Below are positions 32,125-38,664 of a stretch of 38,664 bases of DNA, piece by piece. Every line of letters begins with the position of its first letter. Positions within the stretch are counted from its first letter, which is position 1. The notes under the pieces are model-generated. The model was not told the DNA's origin. It worked only from the letters and a program-made list of their open reading frames with translations, and ran no database searches. The DNA is taken from positions 1 through 38,664 of the forward strand of contig JAJZCK010000003.1 in the NCBI GenBank assembly GCA_021846125.1. The letters are read 5' to 3'. A program made the position numbers and the translations under genes. The DNA comes from Actinomycetes bacterium (lineage in GTDB: Bacteria; Actinomycetota; Acidimicrobiia; Acidimicrobiales; Bog-793).

Positions 32125-32754
32125 TCACATCCGGTCGAGCAGCTCGGCCTTCTTGCGCGCGAACTCCCCCGCCGTGAGGATGCCCTGCCGGCAGAGCTCC
32201 GCGAGCTCGGCGATCTGTGCGGGGATCGTCGCGTCGGCAGGCACCCGCTCTGGCGGCCGCGGTGCACCCCGGGCGGTGTGTGCCGCGCTCGTTGCTCTGT
32301 TGACCGCGCTCTGGAACCGGTCCGGCCGTGGCACGTCGAGGAACGGCAACGCGCCGCGCTCACCCGCCGACTCGACGGTGACGCTACCGGCTCGCGCGAC
32401 TCGCTCGAGGATGCCTTGACGGAAGCTCACGTCTTGGACGCTCGTGATCGGCACCTCCCGTCCCGAGCGCCGCAGGACACCCGTGCGGTAGACGACACGG
32501 CTCGTCGTCACCGCGATCGACGTCGCCCGCCAGCGCGCGAGCGCCAGGCCGAGGCGTCCCCCCGCGAGGAGCACCAAGGCGAGCAGCGCCCAGCCGCACC
32601 AAGGTGGCGCTGTCGTCCACGCGACGACGACAGCGAGGGCAGCGGCGAGCACCGCGACGACGGCAGCGGCACGACCCACGAGCGCCGTCCAGCTCGGACG
32701 AGCGTCGTAGAGCACGTCCTCGCCTTCGCCGAGCATCCCTTCCGGCAGCGGCAC
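32125..32754 (-). CDS. Membrane protein with bacterial PH domain and SHOCT motif
   Basis: A 209-residue protein of unknown role. Two hydrophobic helices lie at about 27-68 (LVGRAAAVVAVLAAALAVVV and CGWALLALVLLAGGRLGLAL). A YdbS/YdbT-like bPH2 domain follows (SIAVTTSRVVYRTGVLRRSG, ITSVQDVSFRQGILERV, GSVTVESAG). The last 35 residues are a SHOCT motif (IAELAELCRQGILTAGEF, ending KKAELLDRM). GTG 32754 and ATG 32736 are both possible starts. It sits between ddl and rimO in the same direction. Confidence 0.82.
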   Translation of the reverse strand: MPLPEGMLGEGEDVLYDARPSWTALVGRAAAVVAVLAAALAVVVAWTTAPPWCGWALLALVLLAGGRLGLALARWRATSIAVTTSRVVYRTGVLRRSGREVPITSVQDVSFRQGILERVARAGSVTVESAGERGALPFLDVPRPDRFQSAVNRATSAAHTARGAPRPPERVPADATIPAQIAELAELCRQGILTAGEFARKKAELLDRM

Positions 32755-32794
32755 GACTCCCCCCTGCTCCAGGCCCGCCTCGCGCCCCGGCGCG

Positions 32795-33937
32795 TCAGGC
32801 GAGCTTCGCGGCGATGCTCGAGGCGCCGCGAAGCACCGTGCCGTCTGCTCCCGCCGAGCCGAGGTGCGCCGCGGGACGGGCGACCGCCTCGGCGAGCAGA
32901 CCGGCGAGCAGCTCGGAGAATGTGACGGGCGGGTCGACGAACAGATAGCGGGCGAGCGATCCCGGCACGGTGTTCACCTCGTTGACGAAGAGCTGCTCGC
33001 CGTCGCTCAGGATGTCGACACGGGCGACACCGCGCAGACCCATCACGCGCGCGACAGACAAGGCAACCGCACGCAGCTGTGCCGCGACCCCGTCCGCGAG
33101 CACCGCTGGCAGCTCTCGCGGTGCGCTCGCCATGCCATCGCCACCCACGTACTTGTCGGCGTAGCCGAGGATCTCCGCCCCCGCCCGCGCACGAAGCGGT
33201 CGCTCGATGGCGGAGAGCTCGAGCTCGGGGAAGCTCCGGACCGCGATCTGCAGGTCGTAGAGATCCGGCCGGTACGGCTCGAGCACCGCTCCGCGACGCA
33301 GGTGGACGTTCGTGCCGAGACGCGCGATCGCGGTCGGGAAGTCGGCGACGACGTCGATGCCGATGGACGAGCCGCCGAAGCGCGGCTTGACGATGTACGG
33401 CCCTTCGAAGTCGGGCGGGGGCGTCGCCGGGTCGAGGAGGATCCGGTCTAGCGCGGGCAGGCCCGCTCCGTGCACGACCGCTCCAGATGCGAGCTTGTCC
33501 ATCCCGAGCGCGGCACCCGCCGCGTCCGGACCCGAGTACGCGATCCCAGCGAGGTCGAGGGCACCCTGGAGGGCACCATCCTCCCCCGGTCCGCCGTGGC
33601 AGCAGACGAGCGCAGCGTCGACGGCGAGCCGCTCCGCTCGCGGTCGCAGCCCGCCGTGGCGCTCGACGAAGCCGCCGTCGCTTCCGAGGACGAGCTCGAC
33701 GCGCCGCGAGCGAGCCGGTGGGCCGTCGGCGAACGCCGTCGCCTCGAGCGCTGCGTCGACTGCGAACCAGTCGCCCGCCTTCGTCCAGTAGAGAGGCCGC
33801 ACCTCGGATATGCCTTGCACGCCCACGAGACCGCGCACTGCCTGCAGGCCGGTGAGCACCGAGACATCGTGCTCGGGAGATGGCCCGCCGAACAGCACGG
33901 CGACTCGGGACGGGGCTGTGACGGCTCGTCGGCTCAT
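32795..33937 (-). CDS. ddl: D-alanine--D-alanine ligase
   Basis: A 380-residue ATP-grasp ligase that makes the D-Ala-D-Ala dipeptide for peptidoglycan. The N-terminus has VAVLFGGPSPEHDVSVLTG, the classical Ddl signature. ALVCCHGGPGEDGALQG, YIVKPRFGGSSIGID and the metal-binding FVNEVNTVPGSLARYLF complete the family pattern. ATG 33937 is the family start. The gene follows a MurF-like ligase gene after a 102-bp gap filled in part by an 8-bp tandem repeat. Its product would be the direct substrate of a MurF-type ligase. Confidence 0.94.
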   Translation of the reverse strand: MSRRAVTAPSRVAVLFGGPSPEHDVSVLTGLQAVRGLVGVQGISEVRPLYWTKAGDWFAVDAALEATAFADGPPARSRRVELVLGSDGGFVERHGGLRPRAERLAVDAALVCCHGGPGEDGALQGALDLAGIAYSGPDAAGAALGMDKLASGAVVHGAGLPALDRILLDPATPPPDFEGPYIVKPRFGGSSIGIDVVADFPTAIARLGTNVHLRRGAVLEPYRPDLYDLQIAVRSFPELELSAIERPLRARAGAEILGYADKYVGGDGMASAPRELPAVLADGVAAQLRAVALSVARVMGLRGVARVDILSDGEQLFVNEVNTVPGSLARYLFVDPPVTFSELLAGLLAEAVARPAAHLGSAGADGTVLRGASSIAAKLA

Positions 33938-33990
33938 GGTGGCCTCATGCTACGCGGCGGCCGGCCCGACTTCGCGACTCGGGCGGGATC

Positions 33991-34045
33991 CTCACGGGCT
34001 CACGGGCTCACGGGCTCACGGGCTCACGGGCTCACGGGCTCACGG
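33991..34045 (+). repeat. 8-bp tandem repeat, about 7 copies
   Basis: The unit CTCACGGG repeats from 33991 to 34045 with no errors (6.9 copies). On the minus strand the first unit contains the TGA stop of the MurF-like gene. The rest fills the gap before ddl. A perfect short repeat like this is prone to slippage. Confidence 0.95.
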
Positions 34046-35605
34046 ATAGTGGTCCGGCAGGTCGTTCTCGTAGAGCACGGCGTCACCCGGGCCGCACTCG
34101 GCTCGCACGAAGGCGACCGCGGCCTCTCGCGTCGCACGACGGTGCAGCGTGACATCATGCCCCGCGGCGCGCGCTGCGACGATCCCACGTTCGAGCGCGG
34201 CCCTGTTCGTCCGCCCGACCACCACGACGTCGGTGGCGACGGAGCCTGCAGCTGCGGCGAACGCCGTGTTCTCCGACGCCTGCACCGATCCGAGCTCCAC
34301 CATCCCGGGCGTGACGACGACCCGGCGGCCACCGTCGCTTCCGGCGGCGGCGAGCGCCTTCAAGGCGAGTGCCGCGCCGGCGGGGTTGGCGTTGTACGTG
34401 TCGTCGAGCACGACGACACCGGACGCCGAGATCGTCGCGTCCAGGCGGTTCGCAGCCACCGGGAGGGAGCCGACGCGCTCGAGCGCGTTCTCTGGCTCCA
34501 CACCGAGCGCGAGCGCGACTGCGACGGCGCAGGCGACGTTCGACAGCGCAGGCACCGCCTCGCCGTGGATGCGCGTCGCTCCGACACGGGTGCCCGCCCT
34601 GTAGAGCACGAGACCGCCCTCACCGGCGAGCACTGCGACGTCCATCGCCGTGTCGACGGCGGAGCAGCGCACGACCGCGCGGCCCGCGTCCTCGAGACGG
34701 CGCGCGAGTCCGGCAAGGCGCTCGTCGTCGACGTTGAGAACGCTCACCTCGGCGCGATCGGTGATCTCGGACTTCGCCGCGAGTGTCGCGTCGAGGCTCT
34801 TGAACCGCTCGAGGTGGACGGGTCCGATCGCGGTGATCACCGCGATCCGGGGTGGGAGCCATGCGCATAGCGCAGCGATCTCGCCCGGACCGTAGGTCCC
34901 CATCTCCGCGACGAGCACGTCGGTCCCAGGCACGAGAAGCTCGTTCACCGTGCGCGCCAGGCCGGCACGATTGTTGAAGCTCCTCGGGCTCGCCACGACT
35001 GTCATGTGTGGTGAGAGCAGATGTGCGACGTAGCCCTTCGTCGTCGTCTTGCCGTACGAGCCGGTGATCGCCACGATGTCCGGTCCGATCCGCTCCACCC
35101 GGGCTGCGGCGGAGCGCACGAAGCGGGACGCCACACGCTCCTCGACCGGCGAGAGGGCCGCGAGGACTCCGTCGACGAGGACGGGAAGCAGCACTAGGCA
35201 GATCGCCGCTGCAGACGAGGACGCCCCGAGCCCTCCCGCTGCGGCGGACGTCCCGACGACGAGGCCGACGACGAGGACCAGGCCCGCGGCGACCGTGCGC
35301 AGGCGACGAGTCCATGCGAGCACGGAAGTGCGCCCGCGCATCCCGAGCCCGAGCGGTCCGGTCACGGCGACCGCAGCGGCGGCTAGGCCCGCGCCGGGCA
35401 GTGCTATTCCGGCGGCGGCTCCGGCGATGCCGACGAGCGCGAGCAGCACGTTTGCAGGTGACCCGGACCACCACCTCACGGCGAACCTGCTCGTCGAGCC
35501 TCTCAGGTAGTGCTCGCGCTGCGCGACCCGCAGCCAGCGCAGCCCGGCGGGGATCATGGCAGCAAGGCAGGCTCCGAGCACAGCGGAGGCGAGCGCAGCG
35601 CTCAC
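34040..35605 (-). CDS. Membrane-anchored MurF-like Mur ligase
   Basis: A 521-residue protein. The first 160 or so residues hold about five hydrophobic helices. The Mur ligase ATP-binding domain begins around 175 with ITGSYGKTTTK (P-loop G182-K186), and SFNNRAGLARTVN, MGTYGPGEI and the DDTYNANP motif (D401 onward) follow, as in MurF. The usual N-terminal UDP-binding domain of MurF is not visible; the membrane region takes its place. GTG 35605 overlaps the upstream gene's stop (GTGA). Pairing with ddl supports D-Ala-D-Ala ligation to a cell-wall precursor. Whether it is the main MurF or a lipid-linked variant is open. Confidence 0.85.
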   Translation of the reverse strand: MSAALASAVLGACLAAMIPAGLRWLRVAQREHYLRGSTSRFAVRWWSGSPANVLLALVGIAGAAAGIALPGAGLAAAAVAVTGPLGLGMRGRTSVLAWTRRLRTVAAGLVLVVGLVVGTSAAAGGLGASSSAAAICLVLLPVLVDGVLAALSPVEERVASRFVRSAAARVERIGPDIVAITGSYGKTTTKGYVAHLLSPHMTVVASPRSFNNRAGLARTVNELLVPGTDVLVAEMGTYGPGEIAALCAWLPPRIAVITAIGPVHLERFKSLDATLAAKSEITDRAEVSVLNVDDERLAGLARRLEDAGRAVVRCSAVDTAMDVAVLAGEGGLVLYRAGTRVGATRIHGEAVPALSNVACAVAVALALGVEPENALERVGSLPVAANRLDATISASGVVVLDDTYNANPAGAALALKALAAAGSDGGRRVVVTPGMVELGSVQASENTAFAAAAGSVATDVVVVGRTNRAALERGIVAARAAGHDVTLHRRATREAAVAFVRAECGPGDAVLYENDLPDHYP

Positions 35606-36000
35606 GGCCGCATGTCGACGATCAGCCCACGGAGAGCCTGCGGGGCCTCGGTGGGCACGAGGTGGCCGATACCCGCCAGGACCGTCGGAGCCGGCCATCC
35701 GAGCACGTCAGCGAGCTCCGTGGCGATCTCGACGGGCACGTCACGGTCGAGCTCGCCCCAAGGCAGCGCAACCGGGCAGGAGATGGTGCGGAGCACGGCT
35801 GCGTTCTCCTCGCCGACTGTCGCGACGAGAGCGATCGCGTCGAGCGGCGTGCCGTCGACTCCCGGGCCGCCGAGAGCTGCGGCAAAGTCCCGGTGAGTCC
35901 GCCCCCAGCCGCGGAGCGCGAGCACCCACGCAGCCTCCCTGCCGAAGCTCTCCCCGAAGAGCCGGCCCGACGCATAGGCCCGGAGCACGGCGCAGACCAT
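35602..36000 (-). pseudogene. Alpha/beta hydrolase remnant with an internal in-frame deletion
   Basis: The 132-residue product keeps the two ends of an alpha/beta hydrolase. The N-terminal part is WVLALRGWGRTHRDFAAAL, with R where the oxyanion-side HG histidine normally stands. The C-terminal part has the acid region PWGELDRDVP and the catalytic histidine in GIGHLVP. The central part, with the GxSxG nucleophile elbow and lid, is absent; family members are usually 230-280 residues. The join lies near LDAIALVATVGEEN. It may survive for translational coupling, because its stop overlaps the MurF-like start. A real short protein of other function cannot be excluded. Confidence 0.7.
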
Positions 36001-36059
36001 AACGCGATGGCATGCGCCCCGAGCGGACCGTCGCGCACCCGCGCGCTAGCTTGCCCGCA

Positions 36060-37841
36060 ATGACCGACGAGGCTGATCTGCGCCGGCTCCTCGCAGGTTG
36101 CGACGACGCGCAGCGCCGTGCGATCACTTCCGATGCAGCACCGCTGCTCGTCGTCGCTGGCGCAGGGTCTGGCAAGACCCGCGTGCTCACTCGTCGCGTT
36201 GCTCGGCGCGTGCTCGACGGCTCCGCCGACGCGGCCCACGTGCTCGCGCTGACCTTCACGCGCCGTGCGGCCGGCGAGCTGCGCTCGCGATTGCAGGCGC
36301 TCGGCCTCGTCGAACCCGTCGCAGCCGGCACCTTCCACGCGGTCGCGCTACGCGAGCTCCGCCGAATCGCCGCTGACCGCGGCGACCGCCCTCCCGTCGT
36401 CCTCGACTCGAAGGTGCGCCTTCTCGCAGCGCTCTCCCCGTCCCGTAGCGACGTCCTCTCCTCGATCGCCTCGGAGATCGAGTGGGCCAAGGCCCGCTGC
36501 GTGGGCCCGGACGGCTACGTCACGGCAGCCGCCTCCGCCGGCCGCTCGGCGAGCGTCGGCGCAGCTCGCGTCGCCGAGCTCTACGCCAGGTACGAGCAGG
36601 AAAAGAGGCGGCGGCACGTCCTCGATTTCGACGATCTGCTGAGCACGCTCGCAGCCGCTATCGAACAGGACCGCGACGTCGCCACATCTCAGCGCTGGCG
36701 GCATCGCCATCTGTTCGTCGACGAGCTCCAGGACGCGAACGCGTCCCAGCTCCGTCTCCTCGACGGATGGCTCGGGGGGCGGAGCGACCTCTGTGCGGTC
36801 GGAGACCCGCAACAGTCGATCTACGGCTGGAACGGCGCGGAGCCAGCCGTGCTCGAGCGCTTCGCCACGCGCTTTCCCGGGTCGGTGGTCTTGCGTCTCG
36901 ACGCCAACCACCGGTCGTCCCCTCAGGTCGTCGCCGTGGCGTCCGCCGCGCTTGGACGCACCGAGCGCGGCGACGTGCTCACGAGCCGAGCGGACGGTCC
37001 GATCCCTACCGTGACCTGCTACGCGGACGACGCCGCAGAATGTGCCGGCGTCGTGGCTGCCGTACGACGGACAAGGCGGCCCGGTCGGCGCTGGGCATGC
37101 TGCGCGGTGCTTGCGCGAACGAACGCCCAGCTCGACGGCTTCGAGGCCGCGTTCGATGCAGCTGGTATCCCGTCCCGCAATAGCGCCGGAGCACGGCTTC
37201 TCGCTCGTGCCGACGTACGCGCCGTGCTCGAGAGCGCCGCCGACCGCTCGAGCTCCGCCGCCTTCGCAGCGCTCGTCGACGACCTCGACCTCGACCTGAG
37301 AGCGATGACGACGAGCGGAGCACCAGGCTCCGGCGTCACGGCGGCGGGACGGGATGCGATGGGGGCCCTAGCCGAGCTGGCGCACGAGTACCGCGCCGAG
37401 GACACGACGCCGACCGTCGACGGCTTCGTTGCATGGGCACGGGCCACGCTGCGAAGCGATCCCGCCGCCGGCACCAGCGATGCTGTCGTGCTGTCGACCT
37501 TCCACCGCGCGAAGGGACTCGAATGGCCGGTCGTCTTCGTCACGGGACTCGAAGACGGCCTCGTCCCCCATGCGAGCGCGCTATCGCCCGAAGCGCTCGA
37601 CGAGGAGCGACGCCTGCTCTACGTCGCACTCAGCCGAGCGGGCGAGGAGCTCCACTGTTCCTGGTCACTGCAGCGTGCCTTCGGGGCGCGGAAGGTCGAG
37701 CGACACCCGTCGCCATATCTCCGTGCGGTCGAGGCCGCTCGGGAGGCCCTCGAGCGCCTCGCGCGTCCGGACAGGGATGCCTCGCGACGTGCCGTCGCAG
37801 AAAGCCGAGCGCTGCTGCGCGCGGCTCGGGACGGCGGCTAG
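36060..37841 (+). CDS. UvrD-family ATP-dependent DNA helicase (UvrD2-like)
   Basis: A 593-residue superfamily 1A 3'-5' helicase. The Q motif CDDAQRRAI precedes Walker A at G34-T40 (GAGSGKT). Motif II is FVDELQDANASQ, motif III is GDPQQSIYGWNGAEP (the GWNGA form is typical of UvrD2), motif V is FHRAKGLEWPVVFVTGLEDG and motif VI is EERRLLYVALSRA. It is shorter than actinobacterial UvrD2 and shows no HRDC domain at the C-terminus. ATG 36060 gives a good family start. The gene is divergent from the hydrolase remnant. Its stop shares CTAG with the convergent PsiE-like gene. Confidence 0.93.
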   Translation: MTDEADLRRLLAGCDDAQRRAITSDAAPLLVVAGAGSGKTRVLTRRVARRVLDGSADAAHVLALTFTRRAAGELRSRLQALGLVEPVAAGTFHAVALRELRRIAADRGDRPPVVLDSKVRLLAALSPSRSDVLSSIASEIEWAKARCVGPDGYVTAAASAGRSASVGAARVAELYARYEQEKRRRHVLDFDDLLSTLAAAIEQDRDVATSQRWRHRHLFVDELQDANASQLRLLDGWLGGRSDLCAVGDPQQSIYGWNGAEPAVLERFATRFPGSVVLRLDANHRSSPQVVAVASAALGRTERGDVLTSRADGPIPTVTCYADDAAECAGVVAAVRRTRRPGRRWACCAVLARTNAQLDGFEAAFDAAGIPSRNSAGARLLARADVRAVLESAADRSSSAAFAALVDDLDLDLRAMTTSGAPGSGVTAAGRDAMGALAELAHEYRAEDTTPTVDGFVAWARATLRSDPAAGTSDAVVLSTFHRAKGLEWPVVFVTGLEDGLVPHASALSPEALDEERRLLYVALSRAGEELHCSWSLQRAFGARKVERHPSPYLRAVEAAREALERLARPDRDASRRAVAESRALLRAARDGG

Positions 37842-38356
37842 CTCGAGGGATCGCGACCTCGCTCGGCACCCGATCGTGCGCCACCGAAGATGTTCACCGC
37901 TATGAGGCCGGCGACGAACACTGCGACCATCGCGATGAGCAGCGCAAGCTCGGCAGTCGATATCCGCTGCGAGCTGCCGAGGATGAACAGGATCTTCCGG
38001 ATCACGGCCACGAGGCCGACGACGATGAACGGTTGCGGCACGAGGGTGTGCGCTCTCAGCGAGAGCACGACCGTGTGGACGATCTCGACGAGGATAAGGA
38101 CAAGCAGGACCCTGTCAAGAAGGTTGTTCGCCGCGTCCAGCACAGCGCTGTGGAAGAGGTCCCTGGCAAAGTTGACGAGCCCCGAGACGAGAAGCACACC
38201 TGCTAGCGCGACGAGCACCACTCCGACGATGACGGAGACGCCGTCCTGGGCGTGCTCGAGGAGCATCATCGACCGCGACGTCGCCCACGACGGACCGTGC
38301 TCGGAATGCCCGTCCTGCAGGGGATCTCCAGCAGCCTCGTCCAGGGCGTCGGCCAC
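37838..38356 (-). CDS. PsiE-family (phosphate-starvation-inducible) membrane protein
   Basis: A 172-residue membrane protein with about four helices (SVIVGVVLVALAGVLLVSG, LDRVLLVLILVEIVHTVVLS, PQPFIVVGLVAVIRKILFIL, LALLIAMVAVFVAGLIAVNI). The pattern of a helix with EIVHTV and one with VGLVAVIRKILF is that of the PsiE family, whose biochemical role is unknown. The open frame reaches 38581, but GTG 38356 follows a strong AGGAGG at 5 bp spacing, which decides the start. Its stop overlaps the helicase stop on the other strand. Confidence 0.82.
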   Translation of the reverse strand: MADALDEAAGDPLQDGHSEHGPSWATSRSMMLLEHAQDGVSVIVGVVLVALAGVLLVSGLVNFARDLFHSAVLDAANNLLDRVLLVLILVEIVHTVVLSLRAHTLVPQPFIVVGLVAVIRKILFILGSSQRISTAELALLIAMVAVFVAGLIAVNIFGGARSGAERGRDPSS

Positions 38357-38575
38357 GTCGTCCTCCTGACCGTGATGCGAGCCGGCGCAGCGCAGCCGCT
38401 CGGGCGCCGAGCCGTCCGGCCCCGCCGGATGGCCACCTGCGCCGCAGAGCGTACTGGCTGGACCGTCCCCGCGCGGCGGAGCGAGCGCCGCCGAGACAGG
38501 TCGGGCGCGCACGCGACCATCGGCCACGGGGCCGTCACGCACGCTGCACGCGCATCTCGGCACGTGGTCGCTACC
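38357..38575. other. Intergenic region upstream of the PsiE-like gene
   Basis: I see no gene with recognisable features here. Open frames on both strands have arginine/proline/glycine-rich, shadow-like composition. It should hold the promoter of the PsiE-like gene, but no clear -35/-10 pair stands out. Confidence 0.4.
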
Positions 38576-38664
38576 ATGCACGTCGATGGCGGATCGGCAA
38601 CCCGACGGGATGCACTGCGACCGGGAGAGCCGCGACCGGGAGAGCCGCGACCGGGAGAGCCGCG
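38576..38664 (+). CDS. Possible start of a repeat-rich protein, cut by the window edge
   Basis: Two overlapping frames are open to the edge. ATG 38586 gives MADRQPDGMHC followed by DRESR repeats; ATG 38576 gives MHVDGGSATRR followed by PGEPR repeats. Both arise from the 15-bp DNA repeat, which is a multiple of three in any frame. No ribosome site is convincing. It is reported only because a partial gene cannot be excluded. Confidence 0.25.
   Translation, partial: MHVDGGSATRRDALRPGEPRPGEPRPGEP
38617..38664 (+). repeat. 15-bp tandem repeat, at least 3.2 copies, running off the window
   Basis: The unit GCGACCGGGAGAGCC repeats exactly at 38617-38631, 38632-38646 and 38647-38661 and continues past the edge. 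Confidence 0.9.

Noticed and set aside
33991-34045. Possible CRISPR-like array
   Set aside because: The repeats are 8 bp and directly adjacent, with no spacers; it is a simple tandem repeat. No cas genes are present.

Overview
The window is a GC-rich (roughly 70%) bacterial chromosome segment, densely packed with translationally coupled genes and frequent GTG starts. An actinobacterial-type SOS box (CGAAC-N4-GTTCG) lies in front of recA. With the gene order rimO-pgsA-cinA-recA this points to Actinomycetota. The class Acidimicrobiia is my best guess, but that is an inference from gene content, not from a marker comparison.

Layout. (1) 1-292: the 3' end of a tyrosine recombinase gene runs into the 3' end of a tRNA-Val(CAC) gene on the other strand, the usual geometry of an element inserted at a tRNA. 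(2) 467-3334: a divergent pair, a DHA2-type MFS exporter and a GT4 glycosyltransferase. (3) 3410-16261, all on the minus strand: a catabolic operon of about 13 kb. In order of transcription it encodes a ribose-type ABC importer (ATPase, permease, binding protein), a small P-loop kinase, a LacC/FruK-type PfkB kinase, a LacI regulator, a LacD/YihT-type class I aldolase, an FGGY kinase, an SDR, a mannonate dehydratase, a mannitol/fructuronate-type dehydrogenase and a zinc polyol dehydrogenase. Two palindromes of the form TGACA-N4-TGTCA lie upstream. (4) 16425-17975, minus: thiM-thiE under a TPP riboswitch. (5) 18088-25074, plus: a small membrane protein, then four genes coupled by 4-bp GTGA overlaps: an acyl reductase fused to a HAD domain, a zinc MDR, a LarA-like (DUF2088) protein and a PlsC-type acyltransferase. 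(6) 25318-27542: a LysR regulator, a GNAT enzyme and a DsbA-fold protein. (7) 27562-36000, minus: a housekeeping run of decayed alpha/beta hydrolase, membrane-anchored MurF-like ligase, ddl, PH/SHOCT protein, rimO, pgsA, cinA and recA. (8) 36060-38356: a UvrD2-like helicase convergent with a PsiE-family membrane protein, then a non-coding or partial-gene tail with a 15-bp tandem repeat.

How the genes work together. The operon at 3.4-16.3 kb probably imports a sugar, polyol or uronate. It oxidises or reduces it with three dehydrogenases, phosphorylates it twice (FGGY then LacC-type kinase) and cleaves the bisphosphate with the LacD/YihT aldolase, while UxuA handles a hexonate branch. The true substrate cannot be read from sequence. 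The four-gene reductase/LarA/acyltransferase operon at 18.8-25.1 kb is the best candidate here for an undescribed system. It looks like a lipid pathway that makes a fatty alcohol or reduced acyl group, modifies a hydroxy-acid or polyol partner and acylates it.
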